Source of the DNA: Megalonaias nervosa
Taxonomy: Eukaryota > Mollusca > Bivalvia > Unionida > Unionidae
Direction: 5' to 3'
NCBI GenBank assembly: GCA_016617855.1
Contig: JAECUM010001094.1
Location: 62,001 to 126,000 of the forward strand
DNA length: 64,000 bases
The notes below the pieces were generated by a model. The model searched no databases. It saw only the letters and a list, made by a program, of their open reading frames with translations, and was not told where the DNA came from. Positions 62,101 to 63,937 of the stretch are shown here, piece after piece. The translations under genes and the position numbers were made by a program. The stretch's first letter is position 1. Each line of letters begins with the position of its first letter.

Positions 62101-63937
62101 TGATGGTTTACCACAAAGGGACATGATTATGATTTACAACTGCAAAAGGATGGAATGATGGTTTACCACAAAGGAACATGATTATGATTTACAACTGCAA
62201 AAAGGCAAGGATGATAATTTAGTGCAAAGGAACTGGATGATGATTTACTACAAAGGGTCAGGACAATGATCTACCACAAAGGAAACAGATGATTAACAGC
62301 AAAAGGGATAGGATGACGATTTACTGCAAATAAACTGGATGATGATTTACCACTAAGGGACAGGATGATGAGTCAATGCAAAGAGACAGGATGATGATTT
62401 AATGCAAAAGGACAGGATGATGATTTGCCACAAAGGGACAGGATGATAATTTACCACAAAAGGACAGGATGATGATTTAATGCAAAGGGACAGGATGATG
62501 ATTTGCCACAAAGGGACAGGATGATAATTTACCACAAAAGGACAGGATGATGATTTAATGCAAAGGGACAGGATGACAATTTACAACAAACAGACAGGAT
62601 GATGATCTACACAATGGGATAGGATGATGAGTTACCACAAAGGAACAGGATGACAATTTACAACAAAGGGACAGGATGATGATCTCCACAAAGGGACAGG
62701 ATGATGATTTACAACAAAGGAACAGGATAATAAACTGAATATGAAGTACAAATGCATGAACTTATTTTTAAAATGTCAAGGTATCTACCTGATAGACAGC
62801 AATATCCTCTGGTGGTGTGGGTACTTGATACTGATCAATCAAATCATACATGTCCTTAACAACCAATGCTTCTTTCTCTAATGGCTCTACCTGTAACAGA
62901 AAAAATACAATTGGCAACACATTCTACAAATACAATGACTTCTCATTACGTTACTATTCAAGATTATTTTATTCCCTTTTATTTTGGAGGGTACAAAGAT
63001 TTTACCTCAATTTTCATATTTACCATAATTTGTCTAAGCATTTATAATCTAGCAACTGTTGATATCTGAATTTGCTAACATCAATACATGACTGTGTAAA
63101 TAAGCTCTGCATCTAGTCTGACATATTTTTTGCAAGGAAATAAGGCCACTGTGAAAATAAGCCAATTTTCAAAACCACAGCAAGTTTAATGTCTCACCAT
63201 TGCTGATCCCCTCCTTTTTATGCAGTACTCCCTCATTATAATGCAGTCAATGAAGCCAGTAGAATCAATGCATTCAATGAAGCCAGAGTATACTCTCTTA
63301 CGAGATCACTTTATAATGAATTACAGTACTCCCTCATTATAATGCAGTCCACAAAGCCAGAGTATACTGTCTTACAATGAGATCACCTAATAATGAATTT
63401 CATTACTCACTCATTATAATACAGTTCATGAAGTCATAGAGTCTAATGCCTTATAATGGGATCACCTTATAATGATGTACAGTATTCCCCCATTATAATG
63501 CTGTCCATTTGAGCCAAAGGATATAAAACCTTAAAGTGAGACTACATTATATTGAAGTACATCATACAAATAATTTTTACCACCATTTCATAACATGGCA
63601 TCCATGACTATACTTGCCATTTAAAAGGAACTGTGATATAATGAAAAAACCTTAAAGTGAGGGAGTGCTATATCATTGAATTTGAGATGCAATTACTTTC
63701 AACCATTTGTGATATTTTACATGAAATAATGTATGTACAATTCTGGTAATTATTCCATGAGAGAAAATTAAACACTGATCTTACCCTGACTTGGATTTCA
63801 TCAAGGAAGTTAAGAGTCTTGACAAACTCTAAAGTAGTGGTAGGTGTGAACTCAAGCTTGAACTGAGCATCCTGTAATTCTGCAATGAGTCGATCCACCT
63901 CTTTACGAGCTAGTGCTGGTAACATTTCATTGATTGC
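2907..63937 (-). CDS. DNAH6: Axonemal dynein heavy chain, DNAH6-like (partial gene, 25 exons)
   Basis: This is the motor subunit of a single-headed inner-arm dynein, which slides doublet microtubules in cilia and sperm flagella. Twenty-five exons join in phase into 1335 codons with no stop. Seen in order: tail/linker (exons 1-16, with LRNP..RHW in exon 7), AAA1 Walker [14 protein letters not shown] (exon 17), Walker [10 protein letters not shown] (exon 18), sensor [17 protein letters not shown] (exon 19), AAA2 Walker [10 protein letters not shown] (exon 21), the AAA2 [19 protein letters not shown] region (exon 23) and SPATVSRCGMV across exons 23/24. The DNAH6 assignment rests on recalled class features, namely [38 protein letters not shown] and [12 protein letters not shown], which differ from the DNAH3/7/12, DNAH1 and outer-arm classes; DNAH14 is the main alternative. 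A full heavy chain has over 4000 residues, so about a third is here. Neither start nor stop codon lies in the window. Confidence 0.85.
3427..3516. repeat. Small palindromic (MITE-like) element
   Basis: Left arm CATAATGTGC-AGGCAGAT-ATGGG, right arm reading the same on the other strand (CAGACCCTGATCTGCCAG, then CCATTATG). About 90 bp in total, with about 25-bp imperfect arms. A sister copy lies at 18285-18366 and tandem relatives at 40025-40480. Confidence 0.6.
3907..4090 (-). CDS. Dynein heavy chain exon 24 (AAA2 end)
   Basis: 184 bp, 1 base plus 61 codons, (R)[17 protein letters not shown] to CTQMVPQ. Together with exon 23 it forms SPATVSRCGMV. The acceptor is TATTTTAAG. Donor GTATGT. Confidence 0.94.
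4470..4672. repeat. 37-bp tandem repeat
   Basis: About five copies of a unit with ATGAGCACTCAAAC and TTTCATAAATTTCATTAT; starts near 4486, 4513, 4550, 4588, 4624 and 4661, the first shortened. Confidence 0.8.
4788..4984 (-). CDS. Dynein heavy chain exon 23 (AAA2)
   Basis: 65 codons plus 2 bases, [17 protein letters not shown] to VASPATVS(R). It contains the AAA2 Walker B-like [20 protein letters not shown] and LANSERI sequences. Acceptor GTCTACAG, donor AG|GTAAGA. Confidence 0.94.
5098..5146. repeat. (GATA)n microsatellite
   Basis: About 12 GATA tetranucleotides with one GGTA variant, about 65 bp upstream of the SINE. Confidence 0.95.
5211..5470 (+). mobile_element. tRNA-derived SINE
   Basis: The head (5211-5290) is tRNA-like, with a polymerase III A box TGGCCTAGTGG at 5220 and a B box GGTTCGAATCC at 5264. 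The body has GGCTGGTCAGCC and ATGTGACTGGGTGGGACATC and reaches ACATCACTATAAA. It does not fold as a functional tRNA with a proper acceptor stem, so SINE rather than tRNA gene. The body resembles SINEs I associate with molluscs; family not assigned. The 3' end is approximate. Confidence 0.8.
5480..8744. other. Intron, no recognised gene
   Basis: Most of a 3.8-kb intron. Nothing coding is supported. A short minus-strand stretch at about 5764-5840 reads as a protein tail ([19 protein letters not shown] then stop) that could be a transposase relic. A poly-C run of about 9 lies near 8190. Confidence 0.4.
8745..8930 (-). CDS. Dynein heavy chain exon 22 (AAA2)
   Basis: 62 codons, phase 0, [17 protein letters not shown] to [21 protein letters not shown] is the conserved AAA2 segment. 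The acceptor is TTTTCTCCAG, directly preceded by an 88-bp TA microsatellite, so the branch point must lie in or beyond that repeat. Donor GTAAGA. Confidence 0.94.
8945..9032. repeat. (TA)n microsatellite at a 3' splice site
   Basis: 44 uninterrupted TA dinucleotides. It ends 14 bp before the acceptor of exon 22. Both strands give meaningless IYIYIY reading frames. Confidence 0.97.
9501..10232. repeat. 42-bp minisatellite
   Basis: About 17 copies of a unit containing CACCTAACTTAACCAAGATA and CCCTTGTATAGCATA. Higher-order variant pattern (GTATTTACC / GTTTTTACC / GTATTCACC) suggests multi-unit duplication. The unit is 14 codons long, so the minus strand stays open for 243 codons ([14 protein letters not shown] repeats); I do not regard this as a gene. 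Confidence 0.95.
10266..11092. repeat. 49-bp minisatellite
   Basis: About 17 copies of GTTGACATATTAAAGTCTAC, a T-rich stretch and TACAGTGACTTCAATGT. It begins directly after the 42-bp array and is unrelated to it in sequence. It ends about 165 bp before exon 21. Confidence 0.95.
11258..11470 (-). CDS. Dynein heavy chain exon 21 (AAA2 Walker A)
   Basis: 71 codons, phase 0, [17 protein letters not shown] to [31 protein letters not shown] and the [10 protein letters not shown]-loop define AAA2, a site that in dyneins binds nucleotide structurally. [16 protein letters not shown] is a main reason for the DNAH6-class call. Acceptor GTCAATAG, donor AGG|GTACAT. Confidence 0.96.
11855..12060. repeat. 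Degenerate short repeat
   Basis: Three to four irregular copies of TTGACATCAGTCATACTGG plus GATTCTGCCTCA, with period about 55-75 bp. Confidence 0.55.
12061..13790. other. Intron, nothing recognised
   Basis: Part of the 4.1-kb intron between exons 20 and 21. No exon, RNA gene or classified element seen. Confidence 0.45.
13791..13930. repeat. 70-bp tandem duplication
   Basis: Two adjacent copies (13791-13860, 13861-13930) that differ at about three positions, including CTTATATG versus ATTATATG. A recent single duplication. Confidence 0.95.
13983..14192. repeat. 30-bp minisatellite
   Basis: Seven copies of GTGTGTGGACAAGGTATGCA plus GTGTGACATG with small indels. Confidence 0.92.
14290..15075. 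repeat. Degenerate 'GTGACCTT' dispersed repeat
   Basis: Diverged repeats at about 110-150 bp carrying CAGTGACCTT, TTTGACC, CCCAAGTGCAAG, TCCACAAAGTTTGGT. The motif set resembles a very common interspersed tandem repeat of bivalve genomes (established impression, not searched). The tail ends in GAGATGGATGGGTAGATAAC. Confidence 0.6.
15526..15797 (-). CDS. Dynein heavy chain exon 20 (AAA1-AAA2)
   Basis: 272 bp, 2 bases plus 90 codons, [16 protein letters not shown] to [10 protein letters not shown]. Largest exon. It includes the conserved [20 protein letters not shown] block and [11 protein letters not shown], the C-terminal part of AAA1. Acceptor CAACTCTAG, donor GTAAGA. Confidence 0.96.
16381..17204. 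repeat. 55-57-bp minisatellite carrying exon 19 end and donor
   Basis: About 15 copies, with GGTACC or a close variant starting near 16381, 16436, 16491, ... 17046, 17102 and 17158, and a sixteenth 'copy' at 17213 that is the exon itself. In gene direction each unit reads AAGGCC..TTC, ATGATGGTACCGGACTATG, then GGTTAGTA: the end of exon 19 (ALF..F.MMVPDY) joined to its 5' splice site. Copies at 16850-17200 are nearly identical; those at 16381-16800 are more diverged (GACTTTG|GTTAGTATT). In every copy the exon frame meets TAG directly after the donor. Confidence 0.95.
17205..17358 (-). CDS. Dynein heavy chain exon 19 (AAA1 sensor I)
   Basis: 51 codons plus 1 base, [17 protein letters not shown] to AMMVPDY(A). 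[18 protein letters not shown] is the AAA1 sensor I region with its Asn, and LFRP follows. Acceptor AATTTCAG, donor CTATG|GTTAGT. The final 45-50 exon bases and the donor are repeated about 15 times in the next intron. Confidence 0.96.
17636..18145. repeat. 38-bp minisatellite
   Basis: About 13 copies of CACTATGTAGCACTCTAATG plus ATAAAAGAGTATTAACTT. In the intron between exons 18 and 19; it does not overlap an exon. Confidence 0.93.
18285..18366. repeat. Small palindromic element, second copy
   Basis: Closely matches 3427-3516 (AATGTG, CTGCAAATCTGGGTCTATGC, AACAATACAGACCCTGATAT), with inverted arms. Confidence 0.6.
18530..18975. repeat. Degenerate dispersed repeat
   Basis: Two or three diverged modules, each with GGTTGC..T, GCTCTT or GCTATCCT, and TTTAATCAAAA(C/T)TGG plus GCAGTTCTAAAGAAG. 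This resembles dispersed repeats known from mollusc genomes; not classified. Confidence 0.45.
19190..19495. repeat. ~31-bp minisatellite
   Basis: About nine copies of GGTAGCAGGAGGACATATTG plus ATATGCCACTGA, in a partly doubled 62-bp pattern. Confidence 0.9.
19672..20593. repeat. 38-bp minisatellite carrying exon 18 donor
   Basis: About 24 copies of a 38-bp unit (CTGTCTATTATTATGTCTAT, then TTTGACACATTACCTTGG). In gene direction the unit reads CAGCCAAG|GTAATGTGTC, the last exon 18 bases plus the donor. The array runs without a gap into the real donor at 20593/20594. Some copies vary the donor (GGTATTG, or CCATGGTAATG). Confidence 0.95.
20594..20731 (-). CDS. Dynein heavy chain exon 18 (AAA1 Walker B)
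   Basis: 46 codons, phase 0, [18 protein letters not shown] to [18 protein letters not shown] carries the Walker B Asp and Glu needed for ATP hydrolysis. Acceptor GTGATGCAG, donor GCCAAG|GTAATG. This donor and the last 10 or so exon bases are the seed sequence of the adjoining 38-bp array. Confidence 0.96.
21064..21484. repeat. 27-bp minisatellite
   Basis: About 15 copies of GGCCCTATTGTCTTCATAGT plus TAAACAT. The 9-codon unit keeps minus-strand frames open (155 residues, TIGPCLTMK repeats) without coding value. Confidence 0.93.
21711..24289 (+). pseudogene. Endonuclease/reverse transcriptase pseudogene of the LINE
   Basis: The reading frame is broken: stops near 22056, 22128 and 22452 (Cys to TGA), frameshifts near 22780, 23030 and 23340-23400, and stops at about 23646 and 24001. 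The RT Asp pair in FADD is intact, but motif A reads KKAIDRVW where relatives have AFD. No full domain can be made. Confidence 0.88.
21731..24304 (+). mobile_element. RTE-like LINE, 5'-truncated, inactive
   Basis: Non-LTR retrotransposon inserted antisense to the dynein gene in the intron between exons 17 and 18. Recognisable parts: C-terminal half of an apurinic endonuclease ([25 protein letters not shown]), then reverse transcriptase ([57 protein letters not shown]) and a C-terminal domain ([32 protein letters not shown]). The 3' end is a GATGATGATGG tail, as in RTE elements. A 12-bp repeat TGTACCTGTGAA flanks it (21719-21730, 24305-24316). It closely resembles an element common in corals and molluscs. 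Confidence 0.88.
24524..24685 (-). CDS. Dynein heavy chain exon 17 (AAA1 Walker A)
   Basis: 54 codons, phase 0, [17 protein letters not shown] to [10 protein letters not shown]. Contains [13 protein letters not shown], the P-loop of AAA1, the main ATP hydrolysis site of the motor. All P-loop residues are intact (G-GTGKTET). Acceptor TTTTCAG, donor GTAAAA. Confidence 0.97.
25160..25650. repeat. Degenerate ~37-bp minisatellite
   Basis: A dozen diverged copies of GGATGTAATACCATTTGTAA plus GTCCCATGTTACACTAA with frequent indels. Confidence 0.8.
26036..26343. repeat. ~52-60-bp minisatellite
   Basis: About six copies of TTTTGAGATATGTCATATAT, CAACAAATGTATCA and CAACAGTGTCCAA. Confidence 0.85.
26490..26645 (-). 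CDS. Dynein heavy chain exon 16 (linker to AAA1)
   Basis: 52 codons, phase 0, [18 protein letters not shown] to [18 protein letters not shown] and YGYEYLG...RLVITPLT lead directly into AAA1. Acceptor CATTCCAG, donor ACA|GTAAGT. Confidence 0.95.
26646..27574. other. Intron, nothing recognised
   Basis: Upstream (gene direction) flank of exon 16. No exon or element recognised; short plus-strand frames here show no similarity. Confidence 0.45.
27575..28083. repeat. 52-bp minisatellite with internal (TA)n
   Basis: About ten copies of ACAGTCTGCCCAAAGGCATA, TGGTATATATCTATCTCACA and TGAGTATATGAT. In one copy the internal TATATA has expanded to about 58 bp of TA (27959-28017), a microsatellite born inside a minisatellite. 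Confidence 0.93.
28178..28920. repeat. 41/42-bp compound minisatellite
   Basis: Two related blocks: 41-bp units with CATCATTACATACATCTCAT plus CATGTCACCTGCTATCTATG (28178-28560) and 42-bp units with CATCTCACCATGTCATCTCC plus TATATTAGGCCATTATTACA (28595-28920). Shared CATCTCA(T/C)CATGTCATCT shows a common origin. Confidence 0.93.
29019..29410. repeat. 39-bp minisatellite
   Basis: About ten copies of CAATGGATACCATACCCTTT plus AAATGCTTCAACATATACT; the outer copies are more diverged. Confidence 0.92.
29411..30421. other. Intron, nothing recognised
   Basis: Downstream (gene direction) of exon 15. No additional exon fits the dynein frame here, and no element is recognised. Confidence 0.45.
30422..30547 (-). 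CDS. Dynein heavy chain exon 15 (linker)
   Basis: 42 codons, phase 0, [17 protein letters not shown] to [12 protein letters not shown]. Conserved dynein block L..L..LVRG.L....R..L.ALI.IDVH.RD. Acceptor TACTTCAG, donor AAG|GTTGGA, the weakest donor in the set. Confidence 0.91.
30655..31690. repeat. 44-bp minisatellite
   Basis: About 23 copies of GTTCCTGACACTGGTACTGT plus GTGTTTGAATTAATTATAAACA, with a few deletions (for example near 31258). The right end decays gradually to a short GTAT run at about 31709. Confidence 0.95.
31691..32501. other. Intron, nothing recognised
   Basis: Very AT-rich intron sequence. No feature supported. Confidence 0.45.
32502..32612 (-). CDS. Dynein heavy chain exon 14 (linker)
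   Basis: 37 codons, phase 0, [17 protein letters not shown] to [19 protein letters not shown] is the conserved linker stretch after the HASQ block. Acceptor GCATCTAG, donor GCT|GTAAGT. Confidence 0.9.
32613..33394. other. Intron, weak 'TTCCC..CTATA' motif
   Basis: No exon. At about 32955-33070 the sequence (CAGAATTCCCTTGCTATA and a similar later stretch) recalls Tigger/pogo-type repeat ends, as at 63217-63660; only suggestive. Confidence 0.3.
33395..33974. repeat. 21-bp minisatellite
   Basis: About 27 copies of CTGACAATGTCCAATAAGTG C. The 7-codon unit keeps several minus-strand frames open (LIGHCQA repeats); not coding. Confidence 0.95.
34463..34569. repeat. Foldback: perfect 17-bp inverted repeat
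   Basis: ATTTCACCAACAGAACT at 34463-34479 and its exact reverse complement at 34553-34569, 73 bp apart, about 155 bp downstream (gene direction) of exon 13. Possible small foldback transposon. Confidence 0.8.
34724..34870 (-). CDS. Dynein heavy chain exon 13 (linker)
   Basis: 49 codons, phase 0, [17 protein letters not shown] to [12 protein letters not shown]. It contains the VE.WL..VE..M...L linker motif and the W...HA.Q block. Acceptor CATTTAGG, donor GTAAAT. The long plus-strand reading frame over this region is its antisense shadow. Confidence 0.91.
35031..35677 (+). mobile_element. Uncharacterised ~640-bp dispersed repeat, copy 1
   Basis: Starts GGGGTGCTCACC, ends TAGAGTGCCACC, flanked by ATAG on both sides (35027-35030, 35678-35681), which may be a target-site duplication. 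It is colinear over its full length with 55159-55794 in the same orientation. No reading frame and no recognised family, so a non-autonomous element. Strand is arbitrary. Confidence 0.75.
35918..36555. repeat. 40-bp minisatellite
   Basis: About 16 copies of CCTTGGCATAATGCATGGAC plus TTATAAAGGTCTACACAGTT. Very regular, with few length changes. Confidence 0.97.
36556..39183. other. Introns around exon 12, nothing else recognised
   Basis: Apart from the 80-bp exon 12 (37759-37838) I see no coding, RNA or mobile sequence. Very AT-rich. Confidence 0.45.
37759..37838 (-). CDS. Dynein heavy chain exon 12 (linker)
   Basis: 80 bp, 2 bases plus 26 codons: (G)[16 protein letters not shown] to ENEKVSLGR. 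Smallest exon here. Acceptor TTTGTCAG, donor AGG|GTAGGA. Frame fits both neighbours (DQ-G-EPQEI and GR-GLKARG). Confidence 0.87.
39184..39344 (-). CDS. Dynein heavy chain exon 11 (linker)
   Basis: 161 bp, [18 protein letters not shown] to GDGKSTPDQ(G), including the conserved F(Y/F)[11 protein letters not shown] and HLRKCFD.I..LEF motifs. Acceptor TTGTTCTAG, donor AAG|GTATAT. A 43-bp tandem array begins about 50 bp upstream of this acceptor. Confidence 0.93.
39396..40000. repeat. 43-bp minisatellite, highly homogeneous
   Basis: About 14 copies of TGGCTATAACGAAGCAATGA plus ATGCATGGATATACCATATTACC. Eight to nine central copies are identical; right-hand copies change CGAAG to CAAAG. In gene direction each unit contains an acceptor-like TTATAG and a donor-like CCAG|GTAATA four bases apart. 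Confidence 0.96.
40025..40480. repeat. Degenerate ~80-90-bp repeats with GCAGATATGGGT
   Basis: About five diverged modules with GGCAGATATGGGTC, TTTGCATGAAA, CTGAAAGTTTAG and AGATCTGC. They share motifs with the palindromic elements at 3427 and 18285. Confidence 0.6.
40481..41697. other. Intron, G-rich patches only
   Basis: No exon. GGGGTGGGGTGGGGG at about 40947-40962 and GGGGGGTGGGGG near 41117 could form G-quadruplexes on the plus strand. Confidence 0.5.
41698..41810. repeat. ~21-bp short tandem repeat
   Basis: Five copies of TAGTATGAGAACAACACCC with substitutions. Confidence 0.8.
41934..42030 (-). CDS. Dynein heavy chain exon 10 (linker)
   Basis: 97 bp: 2 bases completing Gly, 31 codons ([16 protein letters not shown] to SKRVIFP), then 2 bases of Arg. 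Contains the LD.IQK.LE.YLE.KR..FPRF block conserved in all dyneins. Acceptor TATTTAG, donor AG|GTATTA. Confidence 0.92.
42235..42370. repeat. Short TTTGATTTATGCA repeat
   Basis: Six occurrences of TTTGATTTATGCA or a close variant, three of them in direct 20-bp tandem. Confidence 0.7.
42692..43665. repeat. 35-bp minisatellite
   Basis: About 27 copies of CACATTGAGTCCTTTTCTTT plus CACTTTGTTCCCATG. Pyrimidine-rich on the plus strand. Confidence 0.96.
43700..43815 (+). mobile_element. Degenerate tRNA-like SINE remnant
   Basis: GCTGAATGTCAGACTCGTAA, CCCAAGGGTCGTTG and CTTGATAACT resemble a tRNA head with damaged A and B boxes, followed by GTGTCCTTTGGGAAGGCACC, a SINE body motif. Old and incomplete. 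Confidence 0.5.
44385..44565 (-). CDS. Dynein heavy chain exon 9 (linker), GC donor
   Basis: 60 codons plus 1 base, [17 protein letters not shown] to AIRAGTQP(G). It includes the invariant-type linker motif W...QR.W.YLE.IF...DI..QLP.E. The donor reads CCAG|GCAAGT, a GC donor with otherwise perfect consensus. Joining to the next exon restores GTQPGLLETF, which supports its use. Confidence 0.93.
45240..45452 (-). CDS. Dynein heavy chain exon 8 (linker)
   Basis: 71 codons, phase 0, [17 protein letters not shown] to [11 protein letters not shown]. It carries the linker signature ending in NI.TI..SR.VGPIK and W...LDLF. Acceptor CTCTCCAG, donor GTATGT. It follows a 5.0-kb intron occupied mostly by the DIRS-like remnant and the LTR-like insertion. 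Confidence 0.92.
45900..49400 (-). mobile_element. Decayed DIRS-like tyrosine-recombinase retrotransposon, interrupted
   Basis: On the minus strand from 49400: a pre-RT region ([22 protein letters not shown]), then reverse transcriptase ([42 protein letters not shown]). After the insertion at about 46750-48450 comes the RNase H end ([53 protein letters not shown]). This block order is that of DIRS elements. The YLDD motif and the start of RNase H are missing, and stops and frameshifts abound. No recombinase domain seen. A perfect hairpin (9-bp stem) lies at 45976-45999. Boundaries are approximate. Confidence 0.75.
46750..48450 (+). mobile_element. LTR-like insertion inside the DIRS remnant
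   Basis: A stretch with no DIRS similarity that splits the RT and RNase H parts. It is visibly richer in CpG than its surroundings, has TATAAAAGG at 47026, a plausible splice donor GCAAG|GTATGT at about 47286-47297, and ends in a T run, CA, then TGTTCGGGGGCTCGTG (48412). That order resembles an LTR (from TGTGTCGCGG, 46853, to 48411) followed by a primer-binding site similar to, but not matching, the tRNA-Pro type. No gag or pol is visible. A host promoter with a first exon cannot be excluded. Confidence 0.4.
49401..50454. other. Intron with C-rich tract and (ATT)n
   Basis: No exon. A C-rich run at 49734-49767 (G-rich on the minus, transcribed-sense strand) and a GTT/ATT microsatellite (50102-50165) are the only features. 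Confidence 0.6.
50102..50165. repeat. (GTT)n(ATT)n microsatellite
   Basis: About 5 GTT followed by about 16 ATT units. Confidence 0.95.
50455..50664 (-). CDS. Dynein heavy chain exon 7 (linker)
   Basis: 70 codons, phase 0, [17 protein letters not shown] to ASLEGILKK. It contains the linker hallmark LRNP..RHW and the conserved [14 protein letters not shown] segment. The linker lies across the AAA ring and delivers the power stroke. Acceptor TTTTTAG, donor GTAAGG. The leading ATG is an internal methionine, not a start. Confidence 0.92.
50665..51464. other. Intron with a short GGCCTC repeat
   Basis: At about 51085-51200 there are four to five copies of GTGGCCTCAGAAGATGGGAC with small changes. 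No exon. Confidence 0.6.
51465..51608 (-). CDS. Dynein heavy chain exon 6
   Basis: 48 codons, phase 0, [16 protein letters not shown] to [11 protein letters not shown]. Start of the linker region, helical. Acceptor CTTTACAG, donor GTAAAG. Confidence 0.86.
51915..52266. repeat. 52-57-bp degenerate repeat carrying exon 5 donor
   Basis: GTCCACTC or a close variant recurs near 52002, 52059, 52109, 52166 and 52219, and finally at 52271, inside exon 5. In gene direction the unit reads ACTTGAGTGGACACAG|GTATGTTAA and then GAGTTGGTGT: the exon 5 end (TEWTQ) plus its donor. Copies are much more diverged than in the other two donor-bearing arrays; only some keep CAG|GTATGT exactly (the one at about 52160). 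Confidence 0.88.
52267..52380 (-). CDS. Dynein heavy chain exon 5
   Basis: 38 codons, phase 0, [16 protein letters not shown] to [10 protein letters not shown]. Acceptor AATTTCAG, donor CACAG|GTATGTTAA. The last 15 or so exon bases and the donor recur as degenerate tandem copies in the following intron (see the repeat at 51915-52266). Confidence 0.86.
52381..53969. other. Intron with AAT/ATT hairpin
   Basis: No exon recognised. Only the trinucleotide inverted repeat described separately stands out. Confidence 0.5.
52886..53000. repeat. (AAT)n...(ATT)n inverted microsatellite
   Basis: AAT/AAC units at 52886-52937 face ATT/ATC/GTT units at 52939-53000, so the two halves are largely complementary and can form one long hairpin. 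Confidence 0.92.
53970..54837. repeat. 26-bp minisatellite, ~33 copies
   Basis: GATTCATRCACATTTTCAAT plus GGAACA, extremely homogeneous (main variant is TAC versus TGC). Because 26 is not divisible by 3 and the unit lacks stops in any frame, all three plus-strand frames stay open for 248-309 codons. Not a gene. Confidence 0.98.
54858..56216. mobile_element. Element with ~120-bp terminal inverted repeats
   Basis: The left end 54858-54978 (CAGTCTGAATATACC, TACCCCCCTACTG, GCACAGAACTTAGTCAGTTC, TTGATTTATAATTTC) reappears inverted at 56091-56216 (AAATTATAAATCAA, GAATTGACTAAGTTCTGTGC, CAGTAGGGGGGTTCAAACAA, GGTATAGTCAGACT). The arms are imperfect. The interior has no intact frame and contains the second copy of the ~640-bp repeat. 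Family unknown; a long-TIR or foldback DNA transposon is the simplest reading. Confidence 0.7.
55159..55794 (+). mobile_element. Uncharacterised ~640-bp dispersed repeat, copy 2
   Basis: Matches 35031-35677 from GGGGTGCTCACC to TAGAGTGCCACC with scattered substitutions and small indels. It sits inside the inverted-repeat element, so it moved there after that element or was part of it. No clear flanking duplication on this copy. Confidence 0.75.
56217..58405. other. Intron, nothing recognised
   Basis: Upstream third of the 6-kb intron. No exon, RNA or element seen apart from a lone half-palindrome motif (ACAGACCCAGATACGG) at about 56218. Confidence 0.45.
58406..58534 (-). CDS. Dynein heavy chain exon 4
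   Basis: 43 codons, phase 0, [16 protein letters not shown] to [13 protein letters not shown]. The [11 protein letters not shown] segment is a recognisable conserved tail motif. Acceptor ATCCCAG, donor GTAAAG. It is followed downstream by a 6.0-kb intron, the longest in the window, which carries the 26-bp array and the nested inverted-repeat element. Confidence 0.87.
58535..59199. other. Intron, minor repeats
   Basis: TTTGACTGG(T/G)TACATG(T/A)AA with an ACTACT follow-up occurs three times between about 58860 and 58985 (period about 50-55 bp). Nothing else. Confidence 0.55.
59200..59706. repeat. 82-84-bp minisatellite
   Basis: Six copies of CTCAAATTAGGACCATAGCT, TGGTC.AATTTTGTCAGAAA, ATGTATAAATTTGGACTTGA and CTTAGCTCTTCCTCATGTAA. 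The downstream tail (GACGGACAGACATGGACAAA, GGAGGGGGCATAAAA) looks like the end of a mollusc-type dispersed repeat from which the array may have grown. Confidence 0.92.
60107..60256 (-). CDS. Dynein heavy chain exon 3
   Basis: 50 codons, phase 0, beginning [17 protein letters not shown] and ending VKEVKQEAQ. The second half is a lysine- and glutamate-rich helix that could form coiled coil in the tail. Acceptor CTTTCAG, donor GTGTGT. Confidence 0.85.
60428..60895. repeat. 30-bp minisatellite
   Basis: About 15 copies of AGTAAACTGTCCAGAGTTTG plus TAATGTACCA. The 10-codon unit leaves long frames open on both strands (154 and 192 residues); these are array artefacts. Confidence 0.96.
60896..61792. 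other. Intron, nothing recognised
   Basis: Part of the 2.5-kb intron between exons 2 and 3. CATATCCCATGGGTCAT(A) occurs twice near 61520 and 61550; otherwise nothing. Confidence 0.45.
61793..61972. repeat. ~50-bp GACAGATGGATG repeat
   Basis: Four copies of ATATGGACAGATGGATGA plus CAGCTTGACAGACTGAG. Confidence 0.88.
62014..62735. repeat. ~26-bp minisatellite
   Basis: About 27 copies of GGACAGGATGATGATTTACC plus ACAAAG, with many small length variants. Ends about 55 bp before the exon 2 donor without including it. Confidence 0.93.
62789..62890 (-). CDS. Dynein heavy chain exon 2
   Basis: 34 codons, phase 0, [17 protein letters not shown] to [11 protein letters not shown]. The YQVPTPPED motif is typical of inner-arm heavy-chain tails. 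The acceptor is TGTTACAG and the donor GTAGAT. It was too short to stand out as an ORF; I placed it by splice sites, frame and similarity. Confidence 0.82.
63217..63660. repeat. Degenerate repeats with CAGTACTCCCTCATTATAAT
   Basis: Three to four modules, each starting near CAGTA(C/T)TCCC(T/C)CATTATAATGC (63223, 63325, 63481) and containing CTTATAATG. The start resembles the terminal repeat of Tigger/pogo-type transposons, so these may be nested or tandem MITE remnants. Confidence 0.5.
63785..63937 (-). CDS. Dynein heavy chain exon 1 (first in window)
   Basis: 51 codons, phase 0 at both ends, from [17 protein letters not shown] to FLDEIQVR. The acceptor is TTTCCAG and the donor GTAAGA. Charged helical N-terminal tail sequence. 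The gene continues upstream past the window edge. Confidence 0.82.
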
